Shown piece by piece: positions 26,512 through 35,967 of a stretch of 64,000 nucleotides of DNA. The notes beneath the pieces were generated by a model. It did no database searches and was not told the origin of the DNA. It was given only the letters and a program-made list of their open reading frames with translations. The translations under genes were made by a program, and so were the position numbers. Source of the DNA: Bin55 sp965203735 (lineage in GTDB: Bacteria; Pseudomonadota; Gammaproteobacteria; Pseudomonadales; Azotimanducaceae); NCBI GenBank assembly GCA_965203735.1, contig OZ241909.1:620001-684000 (forward strand), in the 5' to 3' direction. Positions within the stretch are counted from its first letter, which is position 1, and every line of letters begins with the position of its first letter.

Positions 26512-26875
26512 AGTTTGGTTCACAACTAGCTTATCCGAGGAGAAAAGACACATTCGCCGACGAAAATGAAGAGTCCTCTACGTGAAGAGATCCGTCTTTC
26601 AGAGGACCACGCCAAGTGACGGTGTGATTAGTACTTGAATGTTCCCATTGTAGGCATACAGCACGCTGTACAAGCTCATGATAGAGCGCAAGCTCTAATT
26701 GGCCTCGGATCATGGAGACAGCAACCAATGAAATTCCACATTGTTCCTCGATATCCAATAACCAGGACTTTAAACGTTCCGTTCAATATGTAGCTTCAGG
26801 TCTGACACTTACATATAGAACCGATGTTGTCGATTTCGCTATGCTTTAAGCTCGACCAGAACTTGAGGGGGCAAC
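26512..26875. other. Intergenic gap with two hairpins
   Basis: These 364 bases upstream of the TRAP operon hold no supported gene. Two compact hairpins are close together: TACAG-CACG-CTGTA (26657-26670) and TAGAGC-GCAA-GCTCTA (26682-26697), the second with a GNRA-type loop. GAGGGGG immediately before 26876 is the ribosome site of dctP. Confidence 0.5.
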
Positions 26876-27991
26876 ATGTCAGCCAGAGCGACGTTAATTG
26901 CAGTCATCATTGCATTCGTAGTAGGTGGTGTTGCCACACTGGCTGTCCGACCTCCCACACACCAGGCGTCGGTACACGGAGAAGCGTTAGGCACCTCCTC
27001 TGATGAGGTATTGGAGTCGATTTCGTGGCAGCTACCGGTCTCATTCCAAACCAGTTTGGAAGTGCTGGGTGACAACATCATTTACGTCCAGGGAGCGGTG
27101 TCGGACTTAACCGATGGAAAATTCCAGCTTCAAGTCTACGAACCCAACGAGATAGTTCCTCCACTAGAAATTTCAGGTGCAGTTCGAACCGGGAAAGTAC
27201 CAATTGGCTACACCTGGCTAGGATACGATCAAGGCAAGATTCCTGCATCTCCGCTATTCGGCGCGGTGCCGTTTGGCATGGAACCGTGGGAGTTCTCGTC
27301 TTGGTGGTTTAACGGGGGTGGTCGAGAACTCGCGGAAGAGCTGTACCGCGAGGAAAACCTTAAGGTGTTGCTCTGCGGGATGCTGGGGCCTGAAACAGCT
27401 GGATGGTTCCGAAAACCAATTGAAAGTCTCGACGATCTTGTCGGGTTGAAAATTCGGTTTGCGGGACTCGGTGGAAAGGTAATAGAAAGAGTGGGAGCGT
27501 CAGTAACAATGCTTGCAGGATCGGAGATTTTTCAAGCACTCGAAAAAGGTGCGATTGACGCAACGGAATACTCGCTACCGAACATCGACGCAGCACTGGG
27601 TTTCGATCGAGTGGCAAAGTTGAACTACTTTCCGGGTTGGCACCAAGTGTTCACTTCGGTTCACATGCTCATCAATTACGATTCATGGAATAGCCTTCCA
27701 GCTCAGTACCAAAGTGCGCTTGAGGTTTCGTGCACATCGGGTGTAACACGAAATTTTGCTCACGCTGAAGCAGTGCAAGGTCCCGTAATCGATACTTTCG
27801 AACAGAGTGGGATTACGGCCACTTACCTTCCGGAAAGCATTCTTCGAGAACTTCAGCGTGTCGCTGAAGAGGTCATGGAGGAAGAGGCAGCCAAGAACGA
27901 ATGGTTTGCTCGAGTCTACGAATCACAGAAGAATTTTCGGTCGGACTACAAGAAGTGGAAACAGCTCGCCTACCTTCCAAGGGATTTCTAG
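26876..27991 (+). CDS. dctP: TRAP transporter substrate-binding protein (DctP family)
   Basis: This 371-residue periplasmic binding protein has an N-terminal hydrophobic segment (residues ~4-25) serving as signal or anchor. DctP-family features follow: the LKIRFAGLGGKVIERVGASV region bearing the conserved arginine that grips a substrate carboxylate, and GSEIFQALEKGAIDATEYS. The FPGWHQ stretch resembles TRAP proteins that bind 2-oxo acids or lactate. A strong GAGGGGG ribosome site precedes the ATG. First gene of a dctPQM operon; the 2-oxo/2-hydroxy acid specificity is inferred. Confidence 0.92.
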   Translation: MSARATLIAVIIAFVVGGVATLAVRPPTHQASVHGEALGTSSDEVLESISWQLPVSFQTSLEVLGDNIIYVQGAVSDLTDGKFQLQVYEPNEIVPPLEISGAVRTGKVPIGYTWLGYDQGKIPASPLFGAVPFGMEPWEFSSWWFNGGGRELAEELYREENLKVLLCGMLGPETAGWFRKPIESLDDLVGLKIRFAGLGGKVIERVGASVTMLAGSEIFQALEKGAIDATEYSLPNIDAALGFDRVAKLNYFPGWHQVFTSVHMLINYDSWNSLPAQYQSALEVSCTSGVTRNFAHAEAVQGPVIDTFEQSGITATYLPESILRELQRVAEEVMEEEAAKNEWFARVYESQKNFRSDYKKWKQLAYLPRDF

Positions 27992-28507
27992 TTGAACCTT
28001 CCTCACACTAAGGTTTCACAGGTCGTCGATCCCGTAATTGACGCCATCGGAAACGTAACGTCCTGGATCTGGGTTGTTCTGATGCTGGTCATTGTGGTCA
28101 ATGTGTGTGCACGCTACATCTTCGGTGAAGGACGCATTGAATTTGAAGAGTTGCAATGGCACCTGTATGCGACCGGATTTTTGTTGGCGATTAGCTACTG
28201 CGTAGCGTCAGATTCGCACATTCGAGTGGATGTTCTTCACGAGCGATTCTCGGAGAGAGTTCAGGTGTGGATTGATCTCTACAGCAACATTCTCTTTGTC
28301 CTGCCATTTGTCGCACTGATGTTGATTTTTGGAATCCCATTTGTTGAAGACAGTTTTCAGCGCAATGAAGTCTCCGCTTCTCCTGGAGGCCTACCGTTTC
28401 GTTGGATCATCAAGTCGATGTTGGTTGTGGGATTCGCACTTGTTGGGATAGCGACTATATCCCGAATCACTCGACTAGCCGCATACTTGGTTCGCAATGC
28501 CAGCTAG
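27992..28507 (+). CDS. dctQ: TRAP transporter small permease (DctQ family)
   Basis: This 171-residue protein has four membrane helices, as DctQ proteins do. A conserved region around GRIEFEELQWHLYATGFLL sits at helix 2, and the DSHIRVDVLHERFSER loop is typical of the family. The start is a TTG directly after the dctP stop, and its 3' end overlaps dctM. It pairs with DctM to form the Na+-driven carboxylate importer. Confidence 0.9.
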   Translation: MNLPHTKVSQVVDPVIDAIGNVTSWIWVVLMLVIVVNVCARYIFGEGRIEFEELQWHLYATGFLLAISYCVASDSHIRVDVLHERFSERVQVWIDLYSNILFVLPFVALMLIFGIPFVEDSFQRNEVSASPGGLPFRWIIKSMLVVGFALVGIATISRITRLAAYLVRNAS

Positions 28508-29855
28508 CGAGTACCTAGCCCTTGCGATGCTCATCGCGTTCATAGGGATGGTCTTCTCCGGTATTCCTGTTGCGTGGATTTTGGCAGGGCTGGCTGTCGT
28601 GTTTACTGCGATTGCGATCATTTTCAATGTGGACTTTCAAATACCCGTAAGTGTGGACTGGGCATATACATCCATCACGATCGAACGAGTCTACAGCGTG
28701 ATGGAAAGTTGGGTGCTGGTGGCTCTACCCATGTTCATTTTCATGGGATTCCTGCTCGACAAGTCGGGAATTGCCAATCAGCTCATGACCAGTCTCGCCC
28801 GAATGTTCGGAAGAATCAACGGCGGACTGGCAATCTCTATTGCCATTATTGGAGTATTGCTCGCGGCCACTACAGGAATTATTGGAGCCTCGGTCGTTCT
28901 ACTTGCTCTATTGGGGCTTCCCATAATGCTGAAGCAAGGATACGCACAGTCCCTCTCAACTGGGGTGGTCTGTGCGGTGGGAACTCTAGGCATTCTCATT
29001 CCTCCCAGCATCATGTTGGTGCTCATGGCGGATCGCATGACGCTTCCTGTCGGCGATCTCTTTCTTGGCGCTGTGTTTCCAGGACTTCTATTGGGCGGAA
29101 TGTATATGGCTTACATCGCGATACGAGGGGTGCTTGATCCTGACTCTGCTCCAAGAGCGGAGAACGAAGAGAAAATTGGACTGCGAGAGATCTATGAATT
29201 GGTCACGGCGATTGTTCCTCCCGCGCTACTGATCTTCGCGGTGCTTGGCAGCATTTTCTTTGGTATCGCGACTCCAACCGAAGCTGCAGGAGTAGGCGCA
29301 GCAGGAGCATTGCTACTTACGTTTCTGAAAGGAAACTTGACCCGCGACGTAATGCGCGATGTGATTCGAGAGACTACGAAGACGACCGGGTTCATATTTG
29401 CAATTCTGATTGGAGCCACGGCGTATTCGCTGGTCTTGCGGGGTTTGGGCGGGGATGAACTGATCGAAAGAACTCTGCTGGACTTGCCGTTCGGGCCGAT
29501 GGGGATCATAGCCATGATTCTGCTGACGACCTTCATCATGGGATTTTTTCTCGATTGGATCGAGCTCACACTCATAATCTTGCCCTTGGTCGCTCCCGTG
29601 GTCATATCGCTTGGATTTGATCCGATTTGGTTTACAGTGCTGTTTGGTGTGTGCCTCCAAACCAGTTTCTTGACACCACCGGTGGGATTTGCGATTTTCT
29701 ACCTTAAGGGAGTTGCTCCAGCGGACATTAAGGCAACGACGATTTACAAGGGAGTCGCGCCCTTCATTGCACTGCAATTGATTGGACTATTGCTTATTTT
29801 CTTCTTCGATGGAATCGTTACTTGGCTACCGCAGCAGGTGTATGGGTCACTATAG
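28497..29855 (+). CDS. dctM: TRAP transporter large permease (DctM family)
   Basis: This 452-residue membrane protein has about twelve helices and the two helical hairpins of the DctM/ion-transporter superfamily. Signature segments are ALPMFIFMGFLLDKSG, the glycine-rich GIIGASVVLLALLGLP, and LGILIPPSIMLVLMADRM. It overlaps the end of dctQ by 11 bases. It completes a three-gene TRAP importer. Confidence 0.93.
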   Translation: MPASEYLALAMLIAFIGMVFSGIPVAWILAGLAVVFTAIAIIFNVDFQIPVSVDWAYTSITIERVYSVMESWVLVALPMFIFMGFLLDKSGIANQLMTSLARMFGRINGGLAISIAIIGVLLAATTGIIGASVVLLALLGLPIMLKQGYAQSLSTGVVCAVGTLGILIPPSIMLVLMADRMTLPVGDLFLGAVFPGLLLGGMYMAYIAIRGVLDPDSAPRAENEEKIGLREIYELVTAIVPPALLIFAVLGSIFFGIATPTEAAGVGAAGALLLTFLKGNLTRDVMRDVIRETTKTTGFIFAILIGATAYSLVLRGLGGDELIERTLLDLPFGPMGIIAMILLTTFIMGFFLDWIELTLIILPLVAPVVISLGFDPIWFTVLFGVCLQTSFLTPPVGFAIFYLKGVAPADIKATTIYKGVAPFIALQLIGLLLIFFFDGIVTWLPQQVYGSL

Positions 29856-30059
29856 CTTCTGAGTTTGTCACCCTGATTGGTGCACACAGGCTATTTAGTC
29901 GAATCTCAATAACCCAACTAGTCTGCAACCTGCAATAGACTTTTTGTTAAAGTCCGGGTCTACCTTCCTCGACCTTCTAAGCACCTGTTAGGAGAAACAG
30001 GTCGCGAGTCTCCTGTAGTATTGTTCGAGGAATTCCGATCACAGATGCACAGAGTACCG

Positions 30060-32087
30060 ATGACGTCTTCGTTAAACCGAATCGTTGCGATTGCCCTTGT
30101 CTGCACACTGGTGATAGGGGGAATGGTGTGTTTTGCCAAGGAAGATGGAGAATCGTCCGATAGGTCAACCCTTGTCGCCCTGTACCACGCTACAGACGGA
30201 GAAACTTGGACGAAAAATGACGGTTGGTTGTCCGACTCTCCACTGGATGATTGGCATGGGGTGGCTGCGCGGAGTGGTCGAGTAACAGGACTTTACTTAT
30301 CGGGCAACAGCTTGACAGGTGCTCTACCTGCCGATCTTGCACAACTGACTAGCCTAGAAGTCCTAAACCTTCGTTGGAATTCACTAGAGGGTCCATTGCC
30401 CGACTTAAGCAAACTCGATCTCTTGAAGAATCTCTTTCTGAACAACAATCAATTCAGTGGGGAGATTCCAAAGTGGATTGGCAACCTTCAAGACTTGGAG
30501 CGTCTTGACCTCTCCAATAATCAACTTGTCGGGTCCATTCCTGGAGAACTAGGTTCGCTGTCCGCGCTTTGGGATTTGAGACTCTCCAACAATAGTTTGT
30601 CTGGCAAACTCCCGGCGGCTCTGGCAAAGTTAGAAAACCTTGAATATCTGGACCTACGCTGGAATGAGATTGAAGAACCCCTGCCCGACTTAAGCGAACT
30701 GAAGACTATCAAGTATTTCTTCCTTGCCGCCAACCAATTGAATGGAAAGATACCGAAGTGGCTTGCAAACCTTCGGACTCTCAAGCGTCTCGATCTCTCT
30801 CACAACCACCTTGTAGGCAGTTTCCCGACGGAATTGAGATCGCTACAACAACTGAATTCTCTAAAGCTGCAGAACAACAAACTTAACGGAACATTGCCCC
30901 CAGAAATTGGGAATCTTCAAGACCTGGAGCGTCTCGACCTCTCCAACAACAAGCTGGAGGGATTGATTCCTGCGCAACTGGGCTCTCTTTCTCTTTTGAG
31001 GCACATTAACCTCTCGAACAACAACCTGTCCGGTTCCTTGCCACCGGCATTGAGTAGGTTAGAAAGCCTCGCATACCTGGATCTTCGATGGAATTCGTTC
31101 ACAGGTCCACTGCCTGACTTGAGCGAAATCGAACCAATCAAAACGCTGTTGCTGACCGACAATGAGTTTGGCGGAGAGATTCCAAAATGGATTGGAAATC
31201 TTCGGAATCTGGAGCGTTTTGACATCTCATACAACCAGTTTCGAGGAATTATTCCGTGGGAATTAGAAAATCTAAGCAAACTGCATTCCTTGGCAGCACA
31301 CCACAACAAGCTTGAAGGAGCGATTCCTCCTGAAATTGGCAAGATGCACGAATTACGACGTTTGATTCTGAATGACAATCAACTTTCTGGCTTAATTCCC
31401 GATCAGCTGGGTTCACTCTCGTCATTGAGGCATTTAAATCTATCGAACAATAGCTTCTCTGGAAACGTTCCAGAATGGATTTCAACTTCGGAGATCTTGG
31501 AATGGGTCGACCTACGAGGTAACTCTTTAGACCTAGGCGCAGAAATGTTTCGAGTAGCGATGCCTGATTACTACAAGTTTTGGACGTTTCCGGACAAGAG
31601 CCAACTGGACGACAACGACGATCGAGAGTTTGGTGGAATAGACTCCATGCAGTCTCTTGTAAGGGATATGTGGGCACAGTCCAGCGAAGTGATCGAGAGC
31701 TCTCAGATTAGGGCGTTTGTATTCCAGAGCTTCAGCGTGATTGAGATTCGCGAAGGTTACGTTCACGTGTCGGGACAGCAACTGCCGGAATTCATCCGCA
31801 AGAGCAACATACGTGGAGTTGTTTCAACACTTAACAAATACCTGATAGAATGGAGAGTAAGAGTCTCGTCTCCTTCAGACCTAGAGAGGTCGCTCAAAGC
31901 CGTGGAAAGCGCTACGCCGGGACTCAAGACGGTTGACCTGTTCGACACTGGTAAGCCGTTAAAACGCATACGTTGGGAGACAGAGTCCCTCAGCGTTTCT
32001 GGATTTTTGGAGACCGGGATCCACGCCCTGAAAGACGAAATTATACCTATTGTCTCGAGCATAGAGTACGAAGGTCTATGGGACTGA
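30060..32087 (+). CDS. Secreted leucine-rich-repeat protein, plant-type LRRs
   Basis: This ~675-residue protein has a signal peptide (MTSSLNRIVAIALVCTLVIG region) and then an N-terminal cap, TLVALYHATDGETWTKNDGW, common in bacterial LRR proteins. About 17 repeats of 23-24 residues follow, with consensus LxxLDLSNNxLxGxIPxxLGxL, the plant/receptor-like subtype. Repeats recur in a higher-order pattern with LRWN...PLPDLS, IPKWIGNL and LDLSNN types in the same order. The last ~170 residues are a non-LRR domain I do not recognise. ATGs or TTGs further upstream (30021, 30045) are possible starts, but 30060 gives the best signal peptide. A decayed copy lies directly downstream. Binding of proteins or glycans at the surface is the likely role. 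Confidence 0.85.
   Translation: MTSSLNRIVAIALVCTLVIGGMVCFAKEDGESSDRSTLVALYHATDGETWTKNDGWLSDSPLDDWHGVAARSGRVTGLYLSGNSLTGALPADLAQLTSLEVLNLRWNSLEGPLPDLSKLDLLKNLFLNNNQFSGEIPKWIGNLQDLERLDLSNNQLVGSIPGELGSLSALWDLRLSNNSLSGKLPAALAKLENLEYLDLRWNEIEEPLPDLSELKTIKYFFLAANQLNGKIPKWLANLRTLKRLDLSHNHLVGSFPTELRSLQQLNSLKLQNNKLNGTLPPEIGNLQDLERLDLSNNKLEGLIPAQLGSLSLLRHINLSNNNLSGSLPPALSRLESLAYLDLRWNSFTGPLPDLSEIEPIKTLLLTDNEFGGEIPKWIGNLRNLERFDISYNQFRGIIPWELENLSKLHSLAAHHNKLEGAIPPEIGKMHELRRLILNDNQLSGLIPDQLGSLSSLRHLNLSNNSFSGNVPEWISTSEILEWVDLRGNSLDLGAEMFRVAMPDYYKFWTFPDKSQLDDNDDREFGGIDSMQSLVRDMWAQSSEVIESSQIRAFVFQSFSVIEIREGYVHVSGQQLPEFIRKSNIRGVVSTLNKYLIEWRVRVSSPSDLERSLKAVESATPGLKTVDLFDTGKPLKRIRWETESLSVSGFLETGIHALKDEIIPIVSSIEYEGLWD
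30280..31540 (+). repeat. LRR array with higher-order repeat unit
   Basis: Within the LRR gene, four LRR types recur in order: a shortened LRWN..PLPDLS repeat, an NQF.GEIPKWIGNL repeat, a LDLSNNQL.G.IP.ELGSL repeat and an LSNNSLSG.LP.ALA.L repeat. Three rounds are visible at roughly 95-145 residue spacing, the later ones with extra LPPEIG-type repeats inserted. This points to growth by duplication of multi-LRR blocks. Confidence 0.75.
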
Positions 32088-32364
32088 CTTTCCCGATTGA
32101 TCGTGGGATTTTGCATGAGCAAGAACCCAGCAATGGAGTTTTTCTTGGACTAGTCTTACGAACTGAATCCTAAAGAAAATTCGTTCATCGAACTTCTCGA
32201 TGGCGAAGCCCAATGGTTCGATTAGTTCAAATGCTAAGACGTTAAGTACTAATCAAGATATTCCCCGTTCTAGACTTGTCGCGAGCCGGTCTGAGGGGTC
32301 GATGACTGAACCAGTTGAAATTACAATCACTCAGAGTGTAGAGGACCCTCGCGTGAGAGTTTCA
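32088..32364. other. Spacer between LRR gene and its decayed copy
   Basis: These 277 bases contain no supported gene. They may be remnant sequence between the duplicated units, but I could not align them with the region upstream of the intact LRR gene. Confidence 0.4.
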
Positions 32365-33201
32365 ATGAACCGGGTCGTTAGGTCTGCTCTTACGTGCATG
32401 CTGGCAATCTGATTCATCCAAAGATGAGTGGTATGGAGTGACCGAGAGATTGGACAGGATTAGAGCACTTGACCTGTCCAACAATAGCTTGTCGGGCAAT
32501 TTACCTGAAGAATCATCTCAGCTGGCTCGCCTGTGCTTGTTGGACCTGCGTTGAAACTAGCTTTCAGGTCCGTTGCCCGGATTGAGCGAGCTTTGGCGAC
32601 TCAAGCGGCTTTTGCTTACTGTCAATCAATTCAGTGGAACTATTCCGGATTGGTTTGGAACAATTGGAGATCTGGTGCGCTTCGATCTCTCACACAATCA
32701 GTTCGTGGGTTCAATTCAAACAGAACTGGAAATGCTTCAAAATTTGCGATCTTTGGCTCTGCACCATAACGACCTAGAAGAGAAACTTCCGGTTGATATT
32801 GGCAATTTGGGAAACTGAGGCGCCTAATTCTGAATGAAAACGAGCTGTCAGGCTCAATCCCCGAAAAACTATCGTCCTTGAAATACTTGAACCTCACAAA
32901 CAATAGATTCTTGGGAATCGTTCCATCCTGGATTTCGGCGTCCGAGAGTTTGGAATGGTTGGACTTGCGAGAGAATTCTCTCGAGCGCGACGGTGAGAGG
33001 CTCATTGCAGCCATGCCCGATACGACAAGACTTGGACAATACCCGAAGACGGCAGATCAGATCAAGAGATCAATAGAAAGCCTCAAAGAAGATCGCCCTA
33101 GTCTTCTCAGCGACAACCACAGGCGATTCTTGAACGTTTCTGCAACCAACGCAGAGACTGAATACCAATGGATCGATTGTCCAAGACTGCAGAGCAGATA
33201 G
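32365..33201 (+). pseudogene. Decayed tandem copy of the LRR gene
   Basis: Translated fragments in two frames match the intact LRR gene just upstream. MNRVVRSALTCMLAI corresponds to its signal peptide, then an early stop and a missing cap region follow. ALDLSNNSLSGNLP and later repeats continue in one frame. In-frame TGA (32552-32554) and TAG (32558-32560) replace the W and S of an LRWNS-type repeat. A further frame change near 32815 leads into LRRLILNENELSG, and the C-terminal WISASESLEWLDLRENSLE matches the copy's WISTSEILEWVDLRGNSL. At least two stops, one frameshift and internal deletions make a functional product unlikely. The long 3' truncation removes most of the non-LRR C-terminal domain. 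Confidence 0.88.
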
Positions 33202-33290
33202 CGAAGGAGGGCAAGTACAGAAGTACTTGCTAGGAGCGATTTTTTCTGCAAGATTGTGATATTTTGATGGAGTTAGGCGATGGGGCTGTC

Positions 33291-35516
33291 ATGAATTCTT
33301 TGCGCTATTCCGCTTTTCTGTTCCTAATCTTGCTTGTGTCACAGGTCCACGGAGAGGATTCCGTGACATTGCGCGGCTACATCGAGGCCAGCGGAAATCG
33401 GATCCAAAGTGTGTGGATAGGCGTGTTTGAACTGCCGATGCTACCTGGAGCTGAAGCAATGAGTTGGACACAAGTCAGTTCCGCAGAATTCACTTTCGAC
33501 GTCCCCGATGTGGACGAAATTCAGATTATTGCTTTGCAAAAGGATTTTCTACCGCTTTTGCAACGGGTCAATCCCCGTTTGAACGATGCGCGAATTGGCT
33601 TTGAATTCCACGAAGGGAACACGTTGGAGGGCGTTGTTCGTTCCAACGATGACATACCCATTCCAAGTGCTTTCTTGACTGTAGAACGAGAGGACTTGCC
33701 AAACGTTCAGATTCCGATCCATGTCAGGCTGTCCTGGGCAAGCAACGCCGACGGACGATTCAAGATCAGTGGACTTGTAGGCAATGAGGAGTACAAAATC
33801 GATGTTTCTACTCAGTTCGTAGAAAGGCAAAGATTTGCTGTCCAGATGCCGAAGAGCGGTAACCACAACCGAGACCTTCGTCTCTCTGACACCTACTTTG
33901 TGTTAGGCCGAGTAGTAGATCAGGTTGGATCTCGGGCTCCGGATAGCACAGTCACAAGTAATCTCATTCTTGACCGATCGTCTTCCTATACCACTTCTAC
34001 TACTACAGATGCCGAAGGAGAGTTTCAGACGGGGCCATACCCACGCGGTAACGAGGTTAGGCTATCAGCGAAGCACCAAGAACTAGGTTCGTCTGAGCGG
34101 TTGTTGGCAATTTCGGGAGAGCACGAAGTGGTATTGACTCTCGCAGGCATGGTTCAGGTTGTTGGAACGGTCATCGATGCATCGACTGGAGAACGAATCG
34201 ACGACTTTAGACTAGTTGCAATTCGGGCAAACGGGAGTAGTGATTGTCAACAATCAGGGTCGAACGGAGAATTCTCTTGCTTGGTGGACTCTGCGACCGA
34301 AGGCATGATCGTAGATGCGGATGAACACATCCCACATTTCATCATGAACCTGAATCTTAAGATGGTTGAAAGTTACGACATGGGAGTGATTGCACTGAAT
34401 CGTGGAAGGACATTGACGGGTCGAGTCTATGACGCTTCGACTGCTGAACCCATACCAGGAGCTGCAGTTTCTCACTTCGATAGCGGGCTGTCCGAGGATG
34501 TAGACTACGCTTGGGAGAATATTGTCAGTATTTTTTCCAATGAGACTCGACACTCGACCACGGACGCGAAGGGAGAGTACAAACTGAGTCGCCTACCTGT
34601 AGACTCAACCAAATTGAGTGTATCGGCCGACGGATACGCGCGACAAGAGATTGAAGTCGACGCTGCAGTCGCTGAGTTCGATAATCCCTTGTCGCGAAAG
34701 GAACTTCCTCGCTCGAAGATTTGGGGGAGAGTCGAAACTGATACGGGCAATCCGATTGGTGGCACCGTGTATTTTGTGAGCGAAACCGGAGTTAGGGGAC
34801 AAGTCGGCGTTCTTGGCGACGGACTCTTTGACTATGCAACAAAGCCTGACCCATACGACGTTTATGCGATCACTGACCAGGGAGTTTCGGCGACCGTAAG
34901 CGTTGTCCTTTCTGAGGATGAAATTCGGGAAATCACATTGGTTGTCGATTCCAAGGGTCGGCTGATTGGAGTCATCACAGGCTTAGTGGACGATGAGACC
35001 GCAACTCTAAGTGTTTATACGGAATCCATGGAAATCAACATTAGAACCCTTCAGGGCGTTGCGAACGGCGGATTCGTAGTTGATGGGCTGGGTATCGGTG
35101 CATTCAAGCTCTCTGCTCGGTCGAGTCACAAACGCTTTCAAACGAAGTCTTTCGAAGTGGACGTAGAGACTGGCGAAGCATATGTTGAGCTGATTTTTTC
35201 GGGAAACTCGCGGTTGTACGGAACCCTGGGATTTCCCGACGGCTCGGTTCCTAAAGGCGAGATCTGGGCAGTTGCCAAACACGAAGGTCAAACCTCCAGT
35301 TCCTGCTCGATCAATTCCGATGGGACATATGAGATTCTTGGTTTGCACGATGGGGAATACACAGTTCATATTCAGCAACTTAAGAAGCTCACACTGGATC
35401 AACCTGGCAGAAGTTCCACTATAGCTGCTAACCACCAACTCCATGAAGTCGATGTAGTTGTGGACGGCGAGACGGAGATGTACATCGAGATCTCACCTCA
35501 ATCGGATTCAGAATAG
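33291..35516 (+). CDS. Secreted carboxypeptidase-regulatory-like repeat protein A
   Basis: This 741-residue protein starts with a signal peptide (MNSLRYSAFLFLILLVSQVHG). It then consists of tandem beta-sandwich domains of the carboxypeptidase regulatory-like type, recognisable by motifs such as GRVYDASTAEPIPGAAV, DAKGEYKLSRLPV and DGTYEILGLHDGEYTV. Such domains occur in surface-bound or periplasmic structural and adhesive proteins. No peptidase domain or TonB barrel is attached. It is paralogous along its length to the next gene. I chose the ATG at 33291 for the clean signal peptide; the frame opens nine codons earlier with TTG. Function unknown. Confidence 0.78.
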   Translation: MNSLRYSAFLFLILLVSQVHGEDSVTLRGYIEASGNRIQSVWIGVFELPMLPGAEAMSWTQVSSAEFTFDVPDVDEIQIIALQKDFLPLLQRVNPRLNDARIGFEFHEGNTLEGVVRSNDDIPIPSAFLTVEREDLPNVQIPIHVRLSWASNADGRFKISGLVGNEEYKIDVSTQFVERQRFAVQMPKSGNHNRDLRLSDTYFVLGRVVDQVGSRAPDSTVTSNLILDRSSSYTTSTTTDAEGEFQTGPYPRGNEVRLSAKHQELGSSERLLAISGEHEVVLTLAGMVQVVGTVIDASTGERIDDFRLVAIRANGSSDCQQSGSNGEFSCLVDSATEGMIVDADEHIPHFIMNLNLKMVESYDMGVIALNRGRTLTGRVYDASTAEPIPGAAVSHFDSGLSEDVDYAWENIVSIFSNETRHSTTDAKGEYKLSRLPVDSTKLSVSADGYARQEIEVDAAVAEFDNPLSRKELPRSKIWGRVETDTGNPIGGTVYFVSETGVRGQVGVLGDGLFDYATKPDPYDVYAITDQGVSATVSVVLSEDEIREITLVVDSKGRLIGVITGLVDDETATLSVYTESMEINIRTLQGVANGGFVVDGLGIGAFKLSARSSHKRFQTKSFEVDVETGEAYVELIFSGNSRLYGTLGFPDGSVPKGEIWAVAKHEGQTSSSCSINSDGTYEILGLHDGEYTVHIQQLKKLTLDQPGRSSTIAANHQLHEVDVVVDGETEMYIEISPQSDSE

Positions 35517-35967
35517 GTGCTCAATCCATTCGACTTCCCTGGCACGAAGTAAGAATTCACAAGGAAAGCCCTCGTGCAATGCTACTCTCGGAATGGGTAC
35601 CCACACCAAGACATCTCTCGGGTACGGCAATGGTAGGTCGCTGGTTAGAGACAGAGGATTCCGTCGAGTCCGGGATTTGCAAGTTTTTCACAGTGCTACG
35701 CACACACTCCCACTAGTATTGCAGATACAGTGCCAATAGAGGTATTGAGTCTGAGGCTCAGGTACGAAGGACGGATTTAGTCACAGGTCCCATGATCCGA
35801 CAGTTCCAATAGTGTCTACATCCGGTGATGGGTCACGAATATTGCGACCAAGTGGACACTATGCTGTCGGAGCGGGTCTAAGAGAAGTGGTTCACACACA
35901 TTTCGTGATTGCTCGCATCAGCTTGGTGGAGCAGAGATATTGCAGAGAGATTAGGGGGGTTGGGTTC
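35517..35967. other. Gap between the two paralogous repeat-protein genes
   Basis: About 450 bases with no supported gene. The next gene's frame runs back to 35812, but a GGGGGG-containing ribosome site and signal peptide place its start at 35968. No clear promoter, terminator or repeat was seen. Confidence 0.5.

Noticed and set aside
32552..32554. In-frame TGA in the LRR copy as a second selenocysteine codon
   Set aside because: It replaces tryptophan, not cysteine, and is followed two codons later by TAG and later by a frameshift, so it is decay.
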